Assembly (NCBI GenBank): GCA_023228945.1
Contig: JALOAI010000015.1
Coordinates: forward strand, 62,001-126,000
DNA: 64,000 bases
DNA from: Pigmentiphaga sp.
GTDB lineage: Bacteria > Pseudomonadota > Gammaproteobacteria > Burkholderiales > Burkholderiaceae_B
Direction: 5' to 3'
Numbering within the stretch: position 1 is the stretch's first letter; every line of letters starts with the position of its first letter. A program made the translations under genes and the position numbers. Positions 31,844 through 41,872 of this stretch are shown piece after piece. Under the pieces are notes generated by a model. That model was not told the origin of the DNA and did not search any database. It saw only the letters and a program-made list of their open reading frames with translations.

Positions 31844-33952
31844 TCAGCCAGTTAGGCGGCCGCCTTCAGCGGCCAGCCTTTCCAGCAGCGGCGACGGCCG
31901 CCACGAAGATGGATCGGCCAGCGGATTGCGGGCGAAGCGGCGCATCGCCGCCACCACGTTGTACAAGCCGGCCTGGTCGGCCCAGAACATGGGGCCGCCG
32001 CGCCAGGCGGGAAAGCCATAGCCCGTGAGGTACACCACATCGATATCGCCGGCGCGGCTGGCGATCCCGTCTTCGAGCACGCCGGCACCTTCGTTGACCA
32101 GCGCCAGCATCAGGCGCTGGACGATCTCATCGTCGCCGATCACGCGCGGCGCAATGCCAGCCGCCCGCCGGTGGGCATCGAGCATGGCCGCCACCTCGGC
32201 GCTGGGCTTGGCGGCGCGGGCGCCAGGCGCGTAGTCGTACCAGCCGGCTCCGGCCTTCTGGCCGTGGCGGCCCAATTCGTACAGGAGATCGCCGCTGGGG
32301 CTGAAACGTAGCTCCGGCCGCTCGGCACGGCGCCGCTGGCGGATCGCGTGGGCGACGTCATTGCCCGCCATGTCGCTCATGCGAAAGGGCCCCATGGCAA
32401 AACCGAAGCGCTCGATCGCCTCGTCAATCTGCTGTGGCGAGCAGCCTTCGTCGAGCAGGAAGCCCGCCTGCCGCAGATAGGACTCGAGCATGCGGTTGCC
32501 GATGAAACCGTCGCACACGCCCGCCACCACGCAGGTCTTGCCGATCCGACGACCCAGGGCCAAGGCGGTGGCCAGTACGTCCGGCGCCGTCGCGGCGCCG
32601 CGCACCACTTCCAGCAGCGGCATGATCTGGGCCGGACTGAAAAAATGCAGGCCGATCACGTCCTGCGGCCGACGGGTGACGGCGGCGATGCGGTCCAGGT
32701 CGAGCGTGGAGGTATTGGAAGCCAGAATCGCGCCGGACTTCAGGCAGCGGTCGAGCTGCCGGAACACCTTCTGCTTGACGGCCATGTCTTCGAATACCGC
32801 TTCGATCACGAGGTCGTGGTCCGCCAGATCGTCGAGCGCCATCGTGGTGCCGAGCAAGGCCAGGCGCTGTTCGCGCGTCTCGGCGGTGAGCCGGCCCTTG
32901 GCTACCTGGCCATCGTAGTGACGGCGGATGGCGGCTCCGCCGCGCTCCAGCGCCTCGGCGGAGGTATCGAACCAGCGCACCGACAAGCCGGCGTCGAGAA
33001 AACTTATGGCGATACCCGTACCCATGGTGCCGGCACCCAGCACCGCCACCCGGCCCACCGTGCGGCATGGCGTATCCGAGGGCAGGCCGGGCACACGCGC
33101 CGCCGCGCGGCGAGCCAGGAAGGCATGGCGCAACCCAGCGCTTTCGGGGCTGTGCATCAAGCGTAGAAAGGCTCGTTGCTCCGCCTGCAGGCCCGCCGCC
33201 ACCGGCAGGCGGGTGGCGGCCTGGAGACAATCGATCGCTTGCAGCGGCGCCGCATGCCGCGGTTTGGCGGCGTCGAGCGCGTTGCGTACGAACTGGAAGT
33301 AGGCTTCTGCCGCGAGATGCCCGCACGGCAGGTCGCGCAGCCGGGGATGGTCTTCCGGCGGCGCCGCCTCGGCCGCCTCGCGGGCCAGGGCCAAGGCGGC
33401 GGAGAGTTCCTGGCCGGGCTCGACCACCCGCTGGAGCAGGACTTGGCCAGGAACCTCGGCCAGCCGGGCGGCGGCCACGGTCTTGCCGCCGACGATGAGA
33501 TTGAGGGCGGCTTCGACGCCCAGCGCCCTGGGCAGGCGCTGGGTGCCGCCGGCGCCGGGAATGAGGCCGAGGTTGACCTCGGGCAGCGCCACGGCGGCGT
33601 CCGCCGCGGCAACACGATAATGGCAGCCCATGGCCAGCTCCAGGCCACCCCCCATCACCACGCCATGCAGCGCGGCCACCACCGGCTTGGTGCAGGACTC
33701 CAGGGCGGCGATCAGGTCGGGCAGGTTGGGCGCCCGTGTGGCCAGCGCCTGGCCCAGTTCGGCGATATCGGCGCCGCTGCAAAAACCCCGCGCCGCGCCC
33801 GCCAGCACGATGGCCCCGACCTCGGGATCATCTTCGGCACGCCCGAGCGCCGCCATCAGTGCCTCGCGGGTGGCGAGGTTAAGGCCGTTGAGCGGCGGAT
33901 TGTCCAGCGTGATGACGGCCACGCCGCGCTCGATCCGGTACTGCGCTGCCAT
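31844..33952 (-). CDS. FadJ-like enoyl-CoA hydratase / 3-hydroxyacyl-CoA dehydrogenase
   Basis: The 702-residue bifunctional beta-oxidation protein has an N-terminal crotonase domain (about 1-185; GFCSGADIAEL, oxyanion GGGLELAMGCHYR, LIPGAGGTQRLPR). The NAD-binding dehydrogenase domain (about 295-480) has VAVLGAGTMGTGIAISF and SNTSTLDLDRI with HFFSP, and C-terminal 3HCDH domains follow. It adds water to enoyl-CoA and oxidises the L-3-hydroxyacyl-CoA. It is a peroxisomal/FadJ-type architecture. It is transcribed with the thiolase, SDR and GntR genes downstream. Confidence 0.92.
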   Translation of the reverse strand: MAAQYRIERGVAVITLDNPPLNGLNLATREALMAALGRAEDDPEVGAIVLAGAARGFCSGADIAELGQALATRAPNLPDLIAALESCTKPVVAALHGVVMGGGLELAMGCHYRVAAADAAVALPEVNLGLIPGAGGTQRLPRALGVEAALNLIVGGKTVAAARLAEVPGQVLLQRVVEPGQELSAALALAREAAEAAPPEDHPRLRDLPCGHLAAEAYFQFVRNALDAAKPRHAAPLQAIDCLQAATRLPVAAGLQAEQRAFLRLMHSPESAGLRHAFLARRAAARVPGLPSDTPCRTVGRVAVLGAGTMGTGIAISFLDAGLSVRWFDTSAEALERGGAAIRRHYDGQVAKGRLTAETREQRLALLGTTMALDDLADHDLVIEAVFEDMAVKQKVFRQLDRCLKSGAILASNTSTLDLDRIAAVTRRPQDVIGLHFFSPAQIMPLLEVVRGAATAPDVLATALALGRRIGKTCVVAGVCDGFIGNRMLESYLRQAGFLLDEGCSPQQIDEAIERFGFAMGPFRMSDMAGNDVAHAIRQRRRAERPELRFSPSGDLLYELGRHGQKAGAGWYDYAPGARAAKPSAEVAAMLDAHRRAAGIAPRVIGDDEIVQRLMLALVNEGAGVLEDGIASRAGDIDVVYLTGYGFPAWRGGPMFWADQAGLYNVVAAMRRFARNPLADPSSWRPSPLLERLAAEGGRLTG

Positions 33953-34058
33953 GCGGACTCCTTTTTTGTGATGTGTATTGCGCGTTCGGGCTAACAGAGA
34001 AACGTCATGGACCAGACATATCTGTCATCGCCAAGGGCGGTGCCACCCGCCATGAGCG

Positions 34059-35036
34059 TTAATCGGCCTTGAAGCCCGATGCCTTGATCACCGGCTCCCA
34101 GCGTTCAGCCGACTTCCGGGAACGCTCGGCGAATTCCGCCGTGGATTGGCCCACGGGGATGAAACCCATGTCGCCCATGCGCTGCCGCACGTCCGGCATC
34201 TTCATGATCTCGCGCAGACCGGCGTTCCAGCGCTCGACGGCGGCCTCGGGCGTACCCTTGGGCGCGTACAGGCCGTTGAAGCCCATGCCGCTGATCTCCG
34301 GATAACCCAGTTCGGCAAAGGTAGGGACCTCCGGCAGCTCCGGATCGCGCTGGGGCGCGGTGATCGCCAGCACCCGCAATTTGCCGCCCTTGTGCATTTC
34401 CTTCATGCTGCTCAGCACGTCGATCCCGGAGCTGACGTGGCCGCCCATCAGGGCGGTGATCAGTGGTGCGCTGCCCTGGAACGGCACATCGGGCATGGGA
34501 ACACCGATTTGGTCGCCCAGGATGATGCCGTAGAAATGATGGGGACTGCCGCGTGCCGGCACGCCGTAGTTGGCCTGCTGGGGATTGGCCTTGGCCCATG
34601 CAACGAACTCGTCGAGGCTCTTGACGTCGGGCTTGGCGCCGCTGGCCAGGGCGAAGGCGAACTCGCTCACGGTGCCCACGGGCACCAGATCGGCCTGGGG
34701 GTCATACGACAACTTGCCGTAGGTGAATGGGTACAGCGAGGCCAACGCGTCGGGCCCCAGCATCACGACGCTGCCGTCGTTGGGACCGCTTCTGAGCACG
34801 TCCACCGCGATGCGGCCGCCCGCGCCCGGACGGTTTTCGACGATCACCGACTGGCCCCAGATCTTGGAATAGCGATCGGCCAGCAAACGTGAAATGGCAT
34901 CAAACGAGCCTCCCGCCGGAAACCCCACGAGGATGCGCTGGGTTCCGTCCTGCGCCTGGGCGGGCAGCGCAAAGCCCAGCGCTGCCGCGCTGGCCAGCAG
35001 TGCCTGGAGCAAAGTGCGGCGAATTTGAGAATGCAT
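34059..35036 (-). CDS. Bug-family periplasmic solute receptor
   Basis: The 325-residue Bug/TctC receptor has a signal peptide (TLLQALLASAAALGFALPAQA, split by cleavage near QAQDG). Family loops are ILVGFPAGGSFDAISRLLA, VIVENRPGAGGRIAVD and PNDGSVVMLGPD. Both the GGSFDA and RPGAGG ligand loops are well conserved. A GGAGGAGA site precedes ATG 35036. It lies between a CoA ligase and the FadJ-like gene, so its ligand probably enters this beta-oxidation cluster. It lacks adjacent TctA/TctB genes. Confidence 0.88.
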   Translation of the reverse strand: MHSQIRRTLLQALLASAAALGFALPAQAQDGTQRILVGFPAGGSFDAISRLLADRYSKIWGQSVIVENRPGAGGRIAVDVLRSGPNDGSVVMLGPDALASLYPFTYGKLSYDPQADLVPVGTVSEFAFALASGAKPDVKSLDEFVAWAKANPQQANYGVPARGSPHHFYGIILGDQIGVPMPDVPFQGSAPLITALMGGHVSSGIDVLSSMKEMHKGGKLRVLAITAPQRDPELPEVPTFAELGYPEISGMGFNGLYAPKGTPEAAVERWNAGLREIMKMPDVRQRMGDMGFIPVGQSTAEFAERSRKSAERWEPVIKASGFKAD

Positions 35037-35163
35037 GGATGTCTCCTCCATCTTTACGTCAGTGCGACTCCGGCGCGCGGAGTGGTTAAGGAGCCAGAGG
35101 CTCGGGAACAACGGCGTCACGCTGTCTCGCCCGTCTGGACGACGCCAGGTGCCTGGCCCGGAT

Positions 35164-36894
35164 TCATGTCTCTCCGGGATTTTGTTGGGCATCGAGCTCA
35201 TCCTGCCGTCGTTGCAGTTGGCGCCACAGGACTTTGCCCGTGGCGCTGCGCGGCAGGCTGTCGGCGAACTCGATCGTGCGGGGATATTTGTAGGCGGACA
35301 TCTCCTGGCGTGCCCAATCGACCAACTCTTCCGGCGTCATGCGATCGCGGTAGGCGGGCTGCAAGACCACCACGGCCTTGACGGTTTCGCCCCGGTAAGG
35401 GTGACGACTGGCAATGACGCAGGCCTGCTGGACGGCGGGATGCCGATGCAGGATGCCCTCGACCTCGGCGGGCCAGACCTTGAAGCCGCTGGCGTTGATC
35501 ATGCGTTTCAGGCGATCGGCGAGGTGGAAGTAGCCGTCGGCATCCACCCGGCCAAGGTCTCCGGTGCGGAAGAAGCGCCGGCCTGCGATGTCGACGAAAG
35601 CCTCGGCGGTGGCCCGCGGCTGGCGCCAGTAGCCCAGGAAGACCTGAGGCCCGCGAACCACGATCTCTCCCACTTCGCCGCTGGCCAGCGGCTGCAAGGT
35701 ATCGAGATCGATCACCAGCGCTTCAACGCCAATGTAAGGAATACCCATCGAGCCGAGCCGGACCGCCTGGCGAGGATTGGTATGCGACGGCGCGGCGGTT
35801 TCCGTTAGCCCATAGCCCTCGACGTAGCTCAGACCGGTGCGCCGGCGCAACTCCTCGGCCACGGCCGCCGGCATCGGCGCGCCGCCGCCACCGATATAGC
35901 GCAAGCTTTGCAGCGAATGGCCAGCGGCATCGGGGTTCGCCAGGAGATCGATCACCATGGTGGGAATATTGGGCCAATGCGTGACTTCGTATTGCTCGAT
36001 GGCGCGAGCGGCCTGGCGGGCATCCCAGCGCGGCAGCACGACCATGCGGCAGCCCCATTGAATGGCGGCCAACATGCCCATCACCAGCCCCGTGACGTGA
36101 AACATGGGCACCGCGATGAGGACTGTGTCGCCCTCGCGCTGACCCAGCCAGGGCCCGGCGGTGAGGGCGTTATGCAGCATCGTGGCATGGCTGTGCATGC
36201 AGCCCTTCGGGGTGCCGGTGGTGCCGCTGGTGTAGGGCATGGCGGCGAGATCCGCGCCGGCTGCCGGTACCGCCCTCGGCACCGGAGCCCGCGCCACCAG
36301 CGAGTCCCAGTCATGGACCGACAAAACCGTTGAGACGGGCCGCGGATCGCGGCCCAGCAGCCAAGGCCGCCAGGAGTCGGGCCACTGGCTGCTGGCGGCT
36401 CCGATGTCGTTGGGCAGGCCGTCGGCCAGATCGAATACCACCAGATGACGCAAGCTGGATTGCGATGGCTGGCCGGCCGCCGCCGCGGCGACTTCGGCCG
36501 CGATATCCGACGATGCGATCACGACGGTGGCGTCGGCATCGGCCAGATACTGCGTTAGCTCCACTGCCTTGTTCATCGGGTTGAGCGGCACGGCCACCGC
36601 GCCGGCACGCAGAATGGCGTGAAAACCGATCACATACTGCGGACAATTCTGCATGAACAGAACCACGCGCGCGCCAGGTTCTATTCCAAGCCCCTGCAGG
36701 GCTCCGGCCAGGCGTTCAGCCTCGCCCGCCAATTGTGCCCAACTATATAGCCGGCCCAGAAACACCAGGCCGGTACCGTCGGGGTCGGCCTGGGCGCGGG
36801 CCGCCAGGCCCTGCCACAAGGTTTGATCCGGCACGGCGATCCGCTCGGGAACGCCGGGCGGCCAGCACGGATGGCGCGGCGGTTCGGCTTGCAT
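35164..36894 (-). CDS. AMP-dependent long-chain-type acyl-CoA synthetase
   Basis: The 576-residue CoA ligase has the P-loop MPYTSGTTGTPKGCMHSH, core YVEGYGLTETAAPS, hinge FRTGDLGRVDADGYF and C-terminal Lys region PRSATGKVLWRQLQ. It is similar to medium/long-chain or aryl-acid ligases such as AlkK. It begins 3 bp after the ACAD stop, so the two are coupled. It would form the CoA thioester handled by the kinase and dehydrogenase upstream. The start at 36894 is accepted because of the tight spacing. Confidence 0.9.
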   Translation of the reverse strand: MQAEPPRHPCWPPGVPERIAVPDQTLWQGLAARAQADPDGTGLVFLGRLYSWAQLAGEAERLAGALQGLGIEPGARVVLFMQNCPQYVIGFHAILRAGAVAVPLNPMNKAVELTQYLADADATVVIASSDIAAEVAAAAAGQPSQSSLRHLVVFDLADGLPNDIGAASSQWPDSWRPWLLGRDPRPVSTVLSVHDWDSLVARAPVPRAVPAAGADLAAMPYTSGTTGTPKGCMHSHATMLHNALTAGPWLGQREGDTVLIAVPMFHVTGLVMGMLAAIQWGCRMVVLPRWDARQAARAIEQYEVTHWPNIPTMVIDLLANPDAAGHSLQSLRYIGGGGAPMPAAVAEELRRRTGLSYVEGYGLTETAAPSHTNPRQAVRLGSMGIPYIGVEALVIDLDTLQPLASGEVGEIVVRGPQVFLGYWRQPRATAEAFVDIAGRRFFRTGDLGRVDADGYFHLADRLKRMINASGFKVWPAEVEGILHRHPAVQQACVIASRHPYRGETVKAVVVLQPAYRDRMTPEELVDWARQEMSAYKYPRTIEFADSLPRSATGKVLWRQLQRRQDELDAQQNPGET

Positions 36895-36897
36895 GGC

Positions 36898-38157
<1,260 letters not shown>

Positions 38158-38171
38158 GATGCGGCTCGGTG

Positions 38172-39293
38172 TCAGGCATTGGAAGAAAGGGAAGAGCTCG
38201 GGCTCCGGCCTGGCGCCGCGCCGGATCCGCGGGCAATGGACCAGCCCAGTTCGGCCACTGGCCCGGCCATGCGGCCAATCGCGGCGGCCTGCGAGTTTGC
38301 CGACAGGCCTTGTGTCTGGCGATGCGCCACGCCCTGCAGGATGGCCGCCAGGCGGAACAGATTGAAGGCCAGGTAGAACGGCCAATCGGCAAGCACCGCG
38401 GCGAGCTCGCGCCCGGTATGGGTGCAATAGGCACGCAGATAATCGTGCTCGCGGGGAATGCCATGCGCCTGCGGCGCGAGACCGTAGCCACGCAGGATCC
38501 CGGCGGGCAGATGCCAGGCCAGGCAGTGATAGGCGAGATCGCTCAGCGGATGACCGAGGGTCGAGAGCTCCCAGTCGAGCACAGCGACGATGCGCGGCTC
38601 TGCGGGATGGAACATCAGATTCTCGAAACGGAAGTCACCGTGGGTCAGGCGGGTATGCCGGGGATCATCCGCTCCGGCGGGAAGGTGTTCCGGCAACCAA
38701 ACGCTGAGATTCTCCATGGCGGCGATCGGCGTTGCGATGCTGTTGCGGTATTGCCGGCCCCAGCGCTGTATCAAGCGTTGAAAGAACCCCTGCTCGCGAC
38801 CGAAGCCGCTCAATCCAGCCGCCCGCCAATCCAGACCGTGCAGGCCAGCGAGCACACGGTTCGCCTCGGCGTGGTACGCGGCCCGCTGCGCCAACGGAAT
38901 GGCGGGCATGTGGACGTCGCGCAGCACCCGGCCTTCGACGTAATCCATCACATAGAAGGCCGCGCCGATGAGGGCTTCGTCGTCGCACAAGGCATGAACG
39001 CGCGGCACCGGTACCACGGAGTCGCGCAAGGCCCGCATGATGCGGAACTCGCGTTCGATGGCATGGGCCGAGGGCAGCAACGTGGTTGCCGGACCGGGTT
39101 TGGCGCGCAGCACCCAGGCGCCCCCGCGCCCCCGCAGAATCCAGGTGGGATTGGACTGGCCGCCCTCGATGCGCTCGATCGCGTCCAGGCCGGTGAAGTG
39201 CGGGACGTGCGCCTCCAGCCAAGCTTGCAGCAAACGCAGCGTGGAGGAGTCGGACAGGGCGGGAGCGGCTGGCTGGGTGTTCATGGCATTCAT
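38172..39293 (-). CDS. APH-family acyl-CoA phosphotransferase (ACAD10/11 or LvaA-like)
   Basis: The 373-residue kinase of the aminoglycoside-phosphotransferase fold has the catalytic loop LTHGDFRFENLMFHP (HGD-x4-N) and the metal-binding VLDWELSTLGHPLSDLAY. The N-terminal nucleotide region is IEGGQSNPTWIL. Members paired with acyl-CoA dehydrogenases phosphorylate 4-hydroxyacyl-CoA (levulinate LvaA; ACAD10/11). The start is ambiguous: ATG 39293 is preferred, ATG 39284 is also possible, and a TTG at 39308 is unlikely. It is the first gene of the minus-strand cluster, with a GTCGGAC dyad about 30 bp upstream. Confidence 0.85.
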   Translation of the reverse strand: MNAMNTQPAAPALSDSSTLRLLQAWLEAHVPHFTGLDAIERIEGGQSNPTWILRGRGGAWVLRAKPGPATTLLPSAHAIEREFRIMRALRDSVVPVPRVHALCDDEALIGAAFYVMDYVEGRVLRDVHMPAIPLAQRAAYHAEANRVLAGLHGLDWRAAGLSGFGREQGFFQRLIQRWGRQYRNSIATPIAAMENLSVWLPEHLPAGADDPRHTRLTHGDFRFENLMFHPAEPRIVAVLDWELSTLGHPLSDLAYHCLAWHLPAGILRGYGLAPQAHGIPREHDYLRAYCTHTGRELAAVLADWPFYLAFNLFRLAAILQGVAHRQTQGLSANSQAAAIGRMAGPVAELGWSIARGSGAAPGRSPSSSLSSNA

Positions 39294-39320
39294 CGACTTC
39301 GTTGGCAAAATTGTCGTACT

Positions 39321-39327
39321 GTCGGAC
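39321..39327. promoter_or_regulatory. GTCGGAC dyad near the kinase start
   Basis: ACTGTCGGACTTT (39318-39330) carries the palindromic core GTC-G-GAC 27 bp upstream of the kinase ATG. The same core recurs at 39495-39501 near the divergent gene. The form fits FCD-type GntR operators. Confidence 0.45.
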
Positions 39328-39341
39328 TTTTATAGCCAGTC

Positions 39342-39355
39342 GGTAATTACCCTAG
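39342..39355 (+). promoter_or_regulatory. Shared CCTAG promoter motif, variant site E
   Basis: GGTAATTACCCTAG matches site A (GGTGGAAACCCTAG) at 10 of 14 positions and points toward the 3-hydroxyacyl-CoA dehydrogenase gene at 39527. Its first ten bases are themselves a perfect palindrome, so this may be a different operator. Confidence is lower than for sites A-D. Confidence 0.3.
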
Positions 39356-39491
39356 GATCCACCAGAAATATCAACAATGGCGAAAATCTTAAAATTATCG
39401 ATATAAATCAATAGCTTGAGTTAAAAACAGATTGACGACAGCTTTCCAACAGCTTTCCTATCTCTGTTGCCTATTGAAGATTTACCCTATC

Positions 39492-39504
39492 ATTGTCGGA
39501 CAAT
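39492..39504. promoter_or_regulatory. Perfect GntR-like palindrome ATTGTCGGACAAT
   Basis: The 13-bp perfect palindrome ATTGTC-G-GACAAT ends 22 bp before the ATG of the 3-hydroxyacyl-CoA dehydrogenase gene. This is the best candidate operator of the FCD-type GntR regulator encoded at 28941-29672. Confidence 0.6.
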
Positions 39505-39526
39505 AATTATTGGATGGTCGCTGAAC

Positions 39527-40762
39527 ATGCCTTGCTCCTCTCATCCGGCGTCAATTTCCGAAACTGCCGAAGCCTATCTCGCCGACGCCCGGGCGCAGGT
39601 CATGCATGGCACGGAATGGCCCATCGCTTCGCCCTCCGCATCCGATCATTACCTGGCAGTGGTCGGCGCGGGCACCATGGGGCGCGGCATTGCCCAGGCC
39701 GGACTCGCCGCCGGCTGCCACGTTACCGTCGTGGATCGCCAGCCCATGGCTCTCGAGCGCTGCCGGCGCGAGATCCAGGCCAGCCTGGACAAAGCCCGCG
39801 CCCGCGGCTGGCTCTCGTCTTCCGCCAGCTCGTCCCGCCTCGGCCGCCTGAGCCTGGCAACCAACCTTGCTTTGCTCACGCAGGCCGACGTGGTCATCGA
39901 AGCGGTGGACGAGGACCTCGACCTCAAATGCCGCCTCCTGGCGCAGCTGGATCGCCAACTGCCACCCCACGCCTTATTGGTCAGCAATACCTCGACGCTC
40001 GACATCGACGCGATGGGCTCGGCCACCCGGCGGCCTGGCCAGGTACTGGGGATGCATTTCCTCACACCGGCCCATATCACCCCCCTGGTAGAGGTAATCC
40101 AGGGCGCCGCCACCAGCGCCGGCGCCCTGGCGCGCGGGCGCCAACTGGCGCTGCGCATGGACAAGCTGCCGGTTCTGGTGCGCAATGCCTGGGGCTTCAT
40201 CGGCAACCGGCTCTACGAAGGTTTTCTGCGCGAAGTCGACGCCCTGCAACTCGAAGGCGTACCGGCCCATCGCATCGATTCCGTACTGGAAGGTTTCGGC
40301 TTCGCCCTCGGGCCTTGTCGCACCCTCGATATGTCGGGCACCGATCTGGTCAGTCAGGTCATCGCCGCCCGCGGCCGCCACGTCGAGCAAGCGCCCGCCT
40401 ATCGCCGCATCACCCAGCGCCTGAATGAGCTGGGCCGCCACGGCTATAAAACCAACCTGGGCCACTACCGCTACATCGATCGCTTGCCACAGGTGGATCC
40501 CGAGTTGGCCGAGATCTGTGCCGCCGAAGCCCGGCGCCTGGGCATCCTGCAACGACCGGGCATTTCGGACGCCGCCCTGCTCGAGCGCTGCCTGATCCCG
40601 TTGTTCGAAGAAGGCCGACAGGTACTGGCCGAAGGGGTGGCGCGCCGCGAAAGCGACATCGATCTGGTTTGGGTTCTTGGCTACGGTTTTCCCGCATCGC
40701 GGGGCGGTCCCATGTTTTATGGTCGCCACGCCGCTGGACGCATCCAGCCGGCTGCGGAATAA
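39527..40762 (+). CDS. 3-hydroxyacyl-CoA dehydrogenase (monofunctional)
   Basis: The 411-residue protein is the 3HCDH part of a FadB/FadJ protein without the crotonase domain. A short N-terminal extension precedes the NAD-binding LAVVGAGTMGRGIAQAGLA, then come SNTSTLDIDAM, HFLTPAHITPLVEVI and NAWGFIGNRLY, and two C-terminal 3HCDH domains. It oxidises a 3-hydroxyacyl-CoA to the 3-keto form with NAD. The ATG at 39527 was chosen because it leaves the palindromic operator outside the gene; an ATG at 39467 would include it. It is divergent from the kinase cluster and probably co-regulated. The alpha/beta-hydrolase gene follows after 54 bp. Confidence 0.86.
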   Translation: MPCSSHPASISETAEAYLADARAQVMHGTEWPIASPSASDHYLAVVGAGTMGRGIAQAGLAAGCHVTVVDRQPMALERCRREIQASLDKARARGWLSSSASSSRLGRLSLATNLALLTQADVVIEAVDEDLDLKCRLLAQLDRQLPPHALLVSNTSTLDIDAMGSATRRPGQVLGMHFLTPAHITPLVEVIQGAATSAGALARGRQLALRMDKLPVLVRNAWGFIGNRLYEGFLREVDALQLEGVPAHRIDSVLEGFGFALGPCRTLDMSGTDLVSQVIAARGRHVEQAPAYRRITQRLNELGRHGYKTNLGHYRYIDRLPQVDPELAEICAAEARRLGILQRPGISDAALLERCLIPLFEEGRQVLAEGVARRESDIDLVWVLGYGFPASRGGPMFYGRHAAGRIQPAAE

Positions 40763-40816
40763 TCCGCCGTTGATCAACGAGTAGAGTATTCGGCCATTTG
40801 CGCCGCTTCCGTCACC

Positions 40817-41704
40817 ATGCCACCGTCCAATACCACCGCCGCCGACCAACTTACCGCCATCGCCCGCGAGGGCCAACGAATCGAACAGCCACTGGCGGGC
40901 GGCGGCCATTTGGTTTGGCACGCCTGGGGCCGGGGCACGCCCGTGGTGCTCTGCCACGGCGGCCACGGCAGCTGGACACACTGGGTCCGCAATGTCCAGG
41001 CGCTGGCTCGCCACCATACGGTATGGGCCGCCGACCTCCCGGGCTTCGGCGATTCCGACAATCTCGCCGGCGTCGCCGATGCCGACGGTCTCTGGCCGGC
41101 GGTGGCCCAGGGCATTGCCACCCTCATCGCCCCGGGTGGCGACGCCCATCTGGTGGGATTCTCCTTCGGCTCCATGGTGGCGGGCTTCATCGCCGCCGAG
41201 CGGCCGGAGCTGGCGCGCAGCCTCACGCTGGTGGGCGCCGCCGCGATGTTCGGCAATCCCAGCTCGCTCGAGGGCCTGGTGAGCGTGCGCCACATCACCG
41301 ACCCGGCCGAGCTGCGCGCCGCGCATCGCCAGAACCTCAAAGTACTGATGCTGCACGCCGACGCGACCATCGATGACTTCACCCTGCTCGTGCAAGAGCA
41401 CAACGTCGCGCGCGATCGCCTGCCCAATCGGCGCTTGGCCCACACCACCTTGATGCAAACCCTGCAGGCCCGCTGGCGTTGCCCGGTACAAGGCATCTGG
41501 GGCCGCCATGATGTGCTCTACGGTGGCGACAGATTCTCCCGCCTTCGCGAGGTGCTGCGCGATTGCGACCTGCGCCGTGCCCATATCCTGGAAGGCGCCG
41601 GCCACTGGGTGCAATACGAGGCCGCCGATGCCTTCAATGAACGTCTGCTGGAGTTCCTGAGCCTCGTGGATCTCGAACGCGGCGCTGCCGCTTCCGCCAA
41701 CTGA
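40817..41704 (+). CDS. Alpha/beta hydrolase
   Basis: The 295-residue hydrolase has the nucleophile elbow GFSFGSMVAGF (Ser), the oxyanion region LCHGGHGSWTHW, the acid in GRHDVLYGG (Asp) and the His in EGAGHWVQYE. It has no signal peptide, so it is cytoplasmic. It resembles carbon-carbon bond hydrolases and esterases used after aromatic cleavage, but a thioesterase or lactonase role is also possible. It is downstream of the dehydrogenase gene on the same strand and may share its operon. The RCC1 gene follows after 168 bp. Confidence 0.82.
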   Translation: MPPSNTTAADQLTAIAREGQRIEQPLAGGGHLVWHAWGRGTPVVLCHGGHGSWTHWVRNVQALARHHTVWAADLPGFGDSDNLAGVADADGLWPAVAQGIATLIAPGGDAHLVGFSFGSMVAGFIAAERPELARSLTLVGAAAMFGNPSSLEGLVSVRHITDPAELRAAHRQNLKVLMLHADATIDDFTLLVQEHNVARDRLPNRRLAHTTLMQTLQARWRCPVQGIWGRHDVLYGGDRFSRLREVLRDCDLRRAHILEGAGHWVQYEAADAFNERLLEFLSLVDLERGAAASAN

Positions 41705-41824
41705 GTTCCGCGCCAGAATCATCGCCAGGAATCGCACGGCGGAAGCTCATGACGCATCCCGCCGTCACCGTGGCTCTCGCATATTCTCACAATAAAAAAT
41801 AAGCAGTGACATTCCGCCTCCCGG

Positions 41825-41856
41825 TGCGGATAATCACGGCTCGCCCATTATCCACA
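41825..41856. promoter_or_regulatory. Inverted repeat before the RCC1 gene, DnaA-box-like arms
   Basis: Ten-bp arms TGCGGATAAT and ATTATCCACA with a 12-nt spacer differ at one position. The right arm contains TTATCCACA (41848-41856), identical to the strongest E. coli DnaA box; the left arm is one base off in the other orientation. It ends 16 bp before the RCC1 start codon, so it is also a plausible operator or transcript hairpin. Confidence 0.5.
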
Positions 41857-41872
41857 TTGCCGGGACTCCCTA

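Noticed and set aside
41825..41856. Replication origin because of DnaA-box-like sequence
   Set aside because: Only one exact box and one near match; no cluster, AT-rich unwinding region or dnaA/dnaN genes nearby.
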